20,238 nt of DNA, from positions 1-20,238 of the forward strand of contig CAJMMH010000011.1 in NCBI GenBank assembly GCA_905214365.1, written 5' to 3'. Within the stretch, counting starts at the first letter, position 1. Each line of letters opens with the position of its first letter. Source of the stretch: an uncultured bacterium (GTDB lineage: Bacteria > Bacillota > Clostridia > Lachnospirales > Lachnospiraceae). Below the pieces are notes generated by a model. The model ran no database searches. It saw only the letters and a list, made by a program, of their open reading frames with translations, and was not told the DNA's origin. This document shows positions 15,059 through 20,238 of this stretch, piece after piece. Both the position numbers and the translations under genes were made by a program.

Positions 15059-15616
15059 TTACACTCTGGAGAGATACTCACCGGTTCTGGTATCAATCCG
15101 GATCTTCTCACCGTTGTCAACGAACAGCGGAACGTAAACAGTAGCTCCGGTCTCAACAACTGCCGGCTTGGTAGCTCCGGTTGCGGTATTGCCCTTCAGA
15201 CCCGGCTCAGTGCTTGTGATCTCAAGCTCAACAAACAGCGGCGGCTCAACAGAGAATACATTTCCGTTGTGAGAACAGATCTTACACATCTCATTCTCTT
15301 TTACAAACTTCAGGGTATCACCGATGATATCGCTGTTCAATGCGATCTGCTCATAGGTATCATTGTCCATAAAGTAATATAAATCACCATCGTTATATAA
15401 ATACTGCATGTCCTTGCGGTCGATTCTTGCCTCCGGGAACTTCTCGGTCGGACGGAAGGTTCTCTCCACAACACCGCCTGCCTTGATATCCTTTAACTTG
15501 GTACGAACAAAAGCAGCTCCCTTACCGGGCTTTACATGCTGAAACTCAATAATCTGATAAACATTTCCGTCAATCTCAAGGGTCTTACCATTTCTGAAAT
15601 CGCCTGCTGAAATCAT
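15059..15616 (-). CDS. efp: Translation elongation factor P
   Basis: This 185-residue protein binds stalled ribosomes and promotes peptide bond formation at polyproline stretches. It has the three-beta-barrel length and sequence of EF-P: KOW-like domain I MISAGDFRNGKTLEIDG, tip loop KPGKGAAFVRTK and the C-terminal block GEKIRIDTRTGEYLSRV. The tip residue is Lys32, the position modified with 5-aminopentanol in Bacillus; no modification enzyme is in the window. GGAGG at 15624-15628 is 7 bases before the ATG. A strong promoter lies upstream at 15700-15728. Confidence 0.98.
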   Translation of the reverse strand: MISAGDFRNGKTLEIDGNVYQIIEFQHVKPGKGAAFVRTKLKDIKAGGVVERTFRPTEKFPEARIDRKDMQYLYNDGDLYYFMDNDTYEQIALNSDIIGDTLKFVKENEMCKICSHNGNVFSVEPPLFVELEITSTEPGLKGNTATGATKPAVVETGATVYVPLFVDNGEKIRIDTRTGEYLSRV

Positions 15617-15699
15617 CGTCTTTCCTCCCTGGCTGTAATATGTACTCTTGCAACCTCAGACATTCCAAGATTCCGAGAGCACATTAGTACGTGCTTTTT

Positions 15700-15728
15700 A
15701 TTATAGCTTACAATGTAAAAATATGCAA
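15700..15728 (-). promoter_or_regulatory. Strong sigma-A promoter for efp
   Basis: On the minus strand, TTGCAT (15728-15723) and a perfect TATAAT (15705-15700) are separated by exactly 17 bases. The predicted start near 15693 is followed at once by a small hairpin (GCACGT-ACTA-ATGTGC, 15680-15695). The leader is about 77 bases. Confidence 0.8.
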
Positions 15729-15747
15729 GTGTTTTTTCTTCTATTTT

Positions 15748-16260
15748 TTATTTTTTTGCTGCCGCCCGGCAAATCTGCTCTGCGGCTGCTTCTGGCGTCA
15801 GCGCGTCAACCGGAAGCACAATATCCGCAGCAGCTTCATAAAGATCCTCTCTTTTTCCCAACAGCGTCCGGATCTTCTCTTCTGCGTCCTCCCCCTGCAG
15901 CAGCGGGCGGGTCGTATCACCCTTCAGCCGTTTTTGCACCGTTTCCGGCTGAACTGACAGGTGAACAACCGTTCCAAGCTGCTTCAGCAGAGCACGGTTT
16001 TCCTCTCTGAGCGGCAATCCGCCCCCGCAGGAAAGGATCTGTTCCTGCTTTTCCTTTAACAACGCTAAAAGCAGTTCTGTCTCCTGCTTCCGGAACGCTT
16101 CCTCGCCCTGCTCAGCAAAAATTTCAGAAATACTCATCCCGGCCCGCTGCTCAATCAGCTGATCGGTATCTGCAAACGGAAGTCCTGTCATTTCTGCCAG
16201 GATCGTCCCCGTCGTTGTTTTTCCGGCTCCCATGAAGCCGATCAGTATGATACTGCTCAT
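15748..16260 (-). CDS. aroK: Shikimate kinase
   Basis: This 170-residue enzyme phosphorylates shikimate to shikimate 3-phosphate. It has Walker A GFMGAGKT (8-15), the substrate-binding DTD (31-33), Arg57, GGG (79-81), lid arginine in TRPLL (118) and a late Arg137. Length is normal. Although the frame is open to 16461, I start at 16260 because MSSIILIGFMGAGKTT is the normal N-terminus. That ATG overlaps the yqeG stop by 4 bp (ATGA), implying coupled translation, and there is little Shine-Dalgarno sequence of its own. Confidence 0.96.
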   Translation of the reverse strand: MSSIILIGFMGAGKTTTGTILAEMTGLPFADTDQLIEQRAGMSISEIFAEQGEEAFRKQETELLLALLKEKQEQILSCGGGLPLREENRALLKQLGTVVHLSVQPETVQKRLKGDTTRPLLQGEDAEEKIRTLLGKREDLYEAAADIVLPVDALTPEAAAEQICRAAAKK

Positions 16261-16760
16261 CTTTTTCTGCTCTTTCTGTGATAAAAATACAGAACAATCC
16301 GTTCCAGATACCGCTTCAGGACAATCTGGATTTCCTCCTTCGGATGAATCGGCCGCACCAGGCAGCTTGGAATTCCCGCACGGTTTGCTCCGAAAACATC
16401 GGTAAACAGCTGATCGCCGACAAACAGCGTATGAGCCGGATCCGTCTGCATGATCCCGCACGCCCTCCGATAATTTTTCACAGAAGGCTTGTGCGCATTG
16501 CAGACAAATGGAGAACCGACCTCTTCCGCGAACGGACGGACTCTCGGTTCCTGATTGTTGGAAATCAGGCAGGTCTTTAATCCAATCCGCCGCAGCGTTT
16601 CAAACAGCTCCTTCGCCTGCGCGTCCGCCGGAGCTCCGTGCGGAACTAACGTATTATCAATGTCAAAAATGACGCCCCGAAGGCCTTCCCGGTACTTTGC
16701 CTGATAATCGATCTCATACGCGGATCTGCACTCTTCACCCGGATAAAAGCGCTGAAACAT
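16257..16760 (-). CDS. yqeG: YqeG-family HAD phosphatase
   Basis: This 167-residue HAD IIIA-type phosphatase has motif I DIDNT (33-37), motif II Ser67 in LISNN, motif III Lys91 in HKPS and motif IV GDQLFTD (115-121). The N-terminus (MFQRFYPGEECRSAYEID) is specific to YqeG. The substrate is unknown in most bacteria. In Bacillus, yqeG neighbours an aroE-type gene; here it is fused by overlap to aroK, so the link with the shikimate pathway is kept in another form. It starts two bases after the nrdR stop. Confidence 0.95.
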   Translation of the reverse strand: MFQRFYPGEECRSAYEIDYQAKYREGLRGVIFDIDNTLVPHGAPADAQAKELFETLRRIGLKTCLISNNQEPRVRPFAEEVGSPFVCNAHKPSVKNYRRACGIMQTDPAHTLFVGDQLFTDVFGANRAGIPSCLVRPIHPKEEIQIVLKRYLERIVLYFYHRKSRKR

Positions 16761-16762
16761 AC

Positions 16763-17221
16763 TCAGTCTCCTTTCCGAAGCAGAGATTTCAGTTCCTCAG
16801 CGAAGGTATTCACATCGGTAAAGGAACGGTACACACTGGCAAAACGGACATACGCGACCTCATCCAACGCTTTCAGCTTATCCATGACCAACTCACCGAT
16901 CATCGAACTCGGCACTTCTCTCTCATCCAGAGAGAAGATCGCGTTTTCCACTTCATCAACCAGACGGTTCAGTGCTTCCGTTGAAATCGGGCGCTTATGG
17001 CACGCAAGAAAAATCCCGGTGCGGATCTTATCGCGGCTGTACGGCTCACGGTTCTGATCCTTTTTAATCACCATCAGGGGAAATATGTCCTGCTTTTCAT
17101 AAGTTGTAAAACGCCTTCCGCACGCTTCGCAGAGCCGTCTCCTGCGAATTGCGCTATTATCATCTGCCGGACGTGAATCAATCACTCTCGTTCCATCTTC
17201 TCCGCAAAATGGACACTTCAT
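16763..17221 (-). CDS. nrdR: NrdR ribonucleotide reductase repressor
   Basis: This 152-residue repressor of ribonucleotide reductase genes has a zinc ribbon with Cys3, Cys6, Cys31 and Cys34 (CPFC ... CEAC), the RRRRLCEACGRRFTTYE block, and an ATP-cone domain (about 47-137) that senses dATP/ATP. Length and motifs are complete. GGAGG lies 8 bases before the ATG. It is 18 bases behind ylmC and 2 bases ahead of yqeG in a tight operon. No nrd genes are in the window. Confidence 0.98.
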   Translation of the reverse strand: MKCPFCGEDGTRVIDSRPADDNSAIRRRRLCEACGRRFTTYEKQDIFPLMVIKKDQNREPYSRDKIRTGIFLACHKRPISTEALNRLVDEVENAIFSLDEREVPSSMIGELVMDKLKALDEVAYVRFASVYRSFTDVNTFAEELKSLLRKGD

Positions 17222-17239
17222 TGGTATTCCTCCTTTCGG

Positions 17240-17524
17240 TTACCCGGATGTCGGACGCTTCTCCTGCCCCCGGCATGAAACCAGTACCTCATCTTCTTTT
17301 ATGTCAACCAGTATAATATCCGGTCCGATCTGGCACACCCTTCCGAACGGAATCACATACTCGGTATCCCGTCCGAAAATTCCGCAGATTTTTCCTGGTC
17401 CCGGCACAATCAATGCCTCAATCCGTCCGGTTTCGCAGGAAAAATCCACATCGCAGACAAAACCGAGACGCCTGCAGTTTGTGATATTAATTACTTCCTT
17501 CTGTCTGAGATCGCAAATTCTCAT
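17240..17524 (-). CDS. YlmC/YmxH family PRC-barrel sporulation protein
   Basis: The 94-residue protein (MRICDLRQKEVINITNCRR...) is a single PRC-barrel of the YlmC/YmxH type seen in spore-forming Firmicutes. Blocks RLGFVCDVDF, VPGPGKICG, EYVIPF and IGPDIILVDI are characteristic. The molecular role is unknown. A second ATG three codons upstream (17533) is in frame; I prefer 17524 because homologues begin MRICDL and AGGA is 8 bases upstream. The region before the start is folded into a hairpin with the prfC tail. Confidence 0.88.
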   Translation of the reverse strand: MRICDLRQKEVINITNCRRLGFVCDVDFSCETGRIEALIVPGPGKICGIFGRDTEYVIPFGRVCQIGPDIILVDIKEDEVLVSCRGQEKRPTSG

Positions 17525-17527
17525 AAC

Positions 17528-17561
17528 CCGCATCCTGCCTTTTTACTGACAGGATATGCGG
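17528..17561 (-). promoter_or_regulatory. Intercistronic hairpin between prfC and ylmC
   Basis: CCGCAT-at-CCTG (17561-17550 on the minus strand) pairs with CAGGATGCGG (17537-17528): ten pairs with a two-base bulge and a twelve-base loop. The downstream arm contains the AGGA ribosome-binding site and the alternative ATG at 17533 of ylmC. There is no T-run after the stem, so it is more likely to affect translation or RNA processing than to terminate. Confidence 0.5.
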
Positions 17562-17565
17562 ATTC

Positions 17566-19155
17566 TCAGGATTCAGTGCCGAACTCTGCCAGCTTCAGTC
17601 CCTTATTCCGCTCCAGAACCATCTGCGGGCTCCAGCTGTTTGCGAATAGAAGCAGCGGATTGCCCTTCAGATCCTTTACCTTCTTCATATCGGATGTACC
17701 GCTCAGTTTTGCGACATCAATCTCCTGCCAGTTCTCTATCCAGCGGATATACTCATACGGCAGCACATCCATGCGGATTTCAACATTGTACTCACTTTCC
17801 AGGCGGAACTTCAGTACGTCAAACTGCAGCACACCTACAACGCCAACAATGATCTCCTCCATGCCGGTATTGAATTCCTGGAAGATCTGAATCGCGCCCT
17901 CTAACGCAATCTGGCTGATTCCCTTGATGAACTGCTTGCGTTTCATCGTATCGACCTGACGCACTCTTGCGAAATGCTCCGGCGCGAACGTCGGGATGCC
18001 GTCAAAGCGGAACGTCTGGGACGGATCACAGATTGTATCTCCAATAGAGAAAATGCCCGGATCAAACACACCGATGATATCTCCTGCGTAAGCCTCCTGC
18101 ACAATGGTACGCTCCTGTGCCATCATCTGCTGCGGCTGCGTCAGGCGGATCTTTCTGCCGCCCTGCACATGATTGACCTCCATTCCGGCCTCAAATTTAC
18201 CGGAACAGATACGCATGAACGCAATACGGTCGCGGTGCGCTTTGTTCATGTTTGCCTGAATCTTAAAAACAAACGCGGAAAACTTCTCGTCAAACGGACT
18301 GATCTCGCCCTGATCGGAATGTCTTGGCAACGGAGAATACGTCATCTTCAGGAAATGTTCCAGGAAGGTCTCCACACCAAAGTTGGTCAGTGCAGAGCCA
18401 AAAAACACCGGAGACTGCTTACCGGAGCTTACCGCTTCCTGATCAAACTCATCGCATGCTCCGTCCAGAAGTTCAATATCCTCAAGCAGCTTCTGATAGC
18501 CGATGATGCCGACCTCATTCTCTGCGGTCTCTACATCCAGCTCATGGCTTTCGATTTCATGCATACCGGCATCAGCCGCAACAAAGGTTGTGATCTTCTT
18601 AGTATTGCGGTCATAAACGCCCTTGAAGCTCTTGCCGCATCCAATCGGCCAATTGATCGGACAGGTACGGATTCCAAGAACACGCTCAATCTCATCCATC
18701 AGCTCAAACGGATCGTTTGCTTCCCGGTCCAGCTTATTGATAAACGTAAAAATCGGAATATGGCGCATCACGCAGACCTTAAACAGCTTGATGGTCTGCG
18801 CCTCAACACCCTTGGATGCGTCGATGACCATAACTGCGGAATCTGCCGCCATCAGCGTGCGGTAGGTATCTTCAGAGAAGTCCTGATGTCCGGGCGTATC
18901 CAGGATGTTAATGCAGTAGCCCTCATAATGGAACTGCAGAACGGAGGACGTAACAGAAATACCTCTCTGCTTCTCGATCTCCATCCAGTCCGACACCGCA
19001 TGCTTCTGTGTTTTCTTTCCCTTAACCGATCCTGCCTGGTTGATGGCTCCTCCATAAAGCAGGAACTTCTCCGTCAGTGTCGTTTTACCGGCATCCGGAT
19101 GGGAAATAATCGCAAATGTCCGTCTCTTCTTAATTTCGTTTTCGTAGTTTGACAT
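17566..19155 (-). CDS. prfC: Peptide chain release factor 3
   Basis: This 529-residue translational GTPase recycles RF1/RF2 from the ribosome after termination. G1 HPDAGKTT (19-26), G2 RGISVTSS (64-71), G3 DTPGH (86-90) and G4 NKLD (140-143) are intact, and KRRTFAIISHPDAGKTT is specific to RF3 rather than EF-G. Length is normal. The ATG at 19155 gives the standard N-terminus; the nearest purine-rich match (AAAGG) is 13 bases upstream, separated by a T7 run, which is an unusually long spacing. No clear promoter or terminator was found in the 122-bp gap to the upstream dockerin gene. Confidence 0.97.
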   Translation of the reverse strand: MSNYENEIKKRRTFAIISHPDAGKTTLTEKFLLYGGAINQAGSVKGKKTQKHAVSDWMEIEKQRGISVTSSVLQFHYEGYCINILDTPGHQDFSEDTYRTLMAADSAVMVIDASKGVEAQTIKLFKVCVMRHIPIFTFINKLDREANDPFELMDEIERVLGIRTCPINWPIGCGKSFKGVYDRNTKKITTFVAADAGMHEIESHELDVETAENEVGIIGYQKLLEDIELLDGACDEFDQEAVSSGKQSPVFFGSALTNFGVETFLEHFLKMTYSPLPRHSDQGEISPFDEKFSAFVFKIQANMNKAHRDRIAFMRICSGKFEAGMEVNHVQGGRKIRLTQPQQMMAQERTIVQEAYAGDIIGVFDPGIFSIGDTICDPSQTFRFDGIPTFAPEHFARVRQVDTMKRKQFIKGISQIALEGAIQIFQEFNTGMEEIIVGVVGVLQFDVLKFRLESEYNVEIRMDVLPYEYIRWIENWQEIDVAKLSGTSDMKKVKDLKGNPLLLFANSWSPQMVLERNKGLKLAEFGTES

Positions 19156-19277
19156 AACTGTAAAAAAACCTTTCCAATTTCACGCGCCGCGCCTTTCCTT
19201 CCGACGCAGCGCTCCGGAACATACCATTTTCAACGGGAAAACGGGGTTCTTCCTGCTTCCCGGTACATTCCATTCGT

Positions 19278-20238
19278 TTACTGTAATATTTCAACCCGGC
19301 CAAGCAGAGCCGCCTTCATGACGGAAAAATCAAGGACATTGAAGCTTCCATCCTGATTCAGATCCCCCGCGTACGCCTGATCCGCATTCAGCGAAATCTT
19401 TCCAAGAAGAACCGCCTTTGCAATGGAGAAATCAGCGACGTTGAACTGACCGTCTCCGCTCAGATCGCCGTATACAATCAGCGGGCAATCGGCAAGCAGC
19501 GTACCGTCCGCGAGATCCGTAACGATCAGGTGCACACCGGTTCCAACCGCGCTGCTTCCATCGCATGCCTCTCCCGTCGCATTTTTGACCAGATCTGCGC
19601 GGATATTTCCTTCAAGCTGAACTCCGCGCAGGAAGCTGTCAACCGTTGCCGGAGCCTGAATGCCGTCAATATACGGATAATCCATACCGTCCTGATAGTT
19701 CAGATATACATCCGCAAGCCGCACAATACCGCACGCACCGTCTCCAAGTCCGATTGTCAGCTGCTGATCCTGAACCAGCAGATCGCCGTAGCCCAGATCC
19801 TCCGCATCGCTGCCAGCCGTTTTTGTCACGGTCAGCGTGTAGGTTCTTGCCTCTCCGTTCTCCGCAGTAATCACAATCTGGCAGGTATTGTCTCCCTCCG
19901 AAAGCGCAAGGGAAGACGGAGCGCTGACAGACGCGAGGGAGGACGCTGCTGTCGCTTCAATGGAAACTGAGGACTCGGAAACCGTACAGGAAAACGCGCT
20001 CTGGCTCTTATCAAAGGACGTGATTAGCTCGCTGCCGTTTACCTTCAGCGATTTTAAGCAATTGTTCGGATTTTTATCCGCTCCGGGCTCTGACGCAGGC
20101 TGCTCAGGCATGTTATTGAATACCGGAATCTTAAAGACAAATTCTGACTCCGTCAGTCCCATATCCGAATACGTGCGGCGTACGGTTTTGCTCTCGCTCA
20201 TCGCCGACTGAATTGCCTGCATGTACTGATGCCAGTAC
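19278..20238 (-). CDS. Secreted protein, C-terminal part: cadherin-like domain plus type I dockerin (partial)
   Basis: The frame is open to the window edge (YWHQYMQAIQSAM...), so only the last 319 residues are seen and the N-terminus is outside. Segments: YWHQYMQ ... EFVFKIPVFNNMP, which resembles the tail of glucosaminidase-type wall hydrolases in Lachnospiraceae (moderate memory-based match); a cadherin-like beta-sandwich from LKSLKVNG to YTLTVTK; a spacer domain (YGDLLVQDQ ... VGTGVHLIV); then two dockerin repeats, GDLSGDGQFNVADF and GDLNQDGSFNVLDF, each with Ca-binding Asp/Asn/Gly spacing and a following KAxLLG helix. The dockerin should bind a cohesin, as in cellulosomes or cell-surface scaffolds. 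No cohesin is in the window. Confidence 0.85.
   Translation of the reverse strand, partial: YWHQYMQAIQSAMSESKTVRRTYSDMGLTESEFVFKIPVFNNMPEQPASEPGADKNPNNCLKSLKVNGSELITSFDKSQSAFSCTVSESSVSIEATAASSLASVSAPSSLALSEGDNTCQIVITAENGEARTYTLTVTKTAGSDAEDLGYGDLLVQDQQLTIGLGDGACGIVRLADVYLNYQDGMDYPYIDGIQAPATVDSFLRGVQLEGNIRADLVKNATGEACDGSSAVGTGVHLIVTDLADGTLLADCPLIVYGDLSGDGQFNVADFSIAKAVLLGKISLNADQAYAGDLNQDGSFNVLDFSVMKAALLGRVEILQ

Noticed and set aside
17974..19152. 392-codon plus-strand open frame opposite prfC
   Set aside because: It is fully antisense to a complete, motif-intact RF3 gene and its translation shows no domain logic. It arises from codon bias of the true gene.
19156..19277. Intergenic gap searched for a dockerin-gene terminator or prfC promoter
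   Set aside because: A six-pair CGGGAA/TTCCCG stem with a long loop and no T-run, and TTGAAA without a good -10; neither is convincing.

Overview
The window looks like a chromosomal segment of an anaerobic, spore-forming clostridial bacterium, most likely a Lachnospiraceae-type gut or rumen fibre degrader. The basis is gene content: cellobiose phosphorylase (GH94), a dockerin-bearing secreted protein, sporulation-associated YlmC/YmxH and SpoVB-like proteins, DUF5662 and DUF5688 proteins, and an EF-P with a Bacillus-type K32 tip. No phage, IS element, CRISPR array or obvious island was seen. Taxonomy is inferred from protein families, not from a database search.

Left part (1-5927). The 3' part of a SpoVB/MurJ-like flippase gene converges on a two-gene minus-strand unit, lacI-family regulator then DUF5662, whose ORFs overlap by 4 bp. 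A 368-bp divergent regulatory region separates this unit from a plus-strand cellobiose phosphorylase gene. It holds a good sigma-A promoter for each direction and three AACGTT-centred palindromes. One palindrome lies at the predicted lacI start site and one just upstream of the phosphorylase -35. Downstream of the phosphorylase is a heavily structured stretch ending in a strong intrinsic terminator. The right arm of that terminator contains the ribosome-binding site of the next gene, a small TIGR04086-type membrane protein.

Middle part (6274-12770). A minus-strand peptidase C26 (PuuD-like) amidotransferase overlaps the TIGR04086 gene tail-to-tail by 11 bp. Next comes a compact MoxR ATPase - DUF58 - transglutaminase/DUF4129-like operon, a recurrent envelope-associated module. 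Its promoter overlaps the terminator of the preceding gene, which encodes a membrane-anchored extracytoplasmic protein of unknown function.

Right part (12842-19155). This is a minus-strand housekeeping run. In transcription order it reads prfC, ylmC/ymxH, nrdR, yqeG, aroK, then efp with its own promoter, tRNA-Arg(CCG), a DUF5688 gene and a YdiB-like aroE. The interval between the DUF5688 gene and aroE contains two copies of a 16-bp repeat, each embedded in a separate hairpin-rich element. One of these lies in the aroE leader and can be drawn as a three-helix junction.

Right edge (19278-20238). This is the C-terminal part of a secreted protein with a cadherin-like beta-sandwich and a two-repeat type I dockerin; its N-terminus lies outside the window.

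The protein-coding content is mostly of known families. The observations most worth a second look are non-coding: the cellobiose operator array, the structured leader/terminator before the TIGR04086 gene, and the repeated RNA-like element near aroE. I found no convincing evidence for a wholly new multi-gene system.
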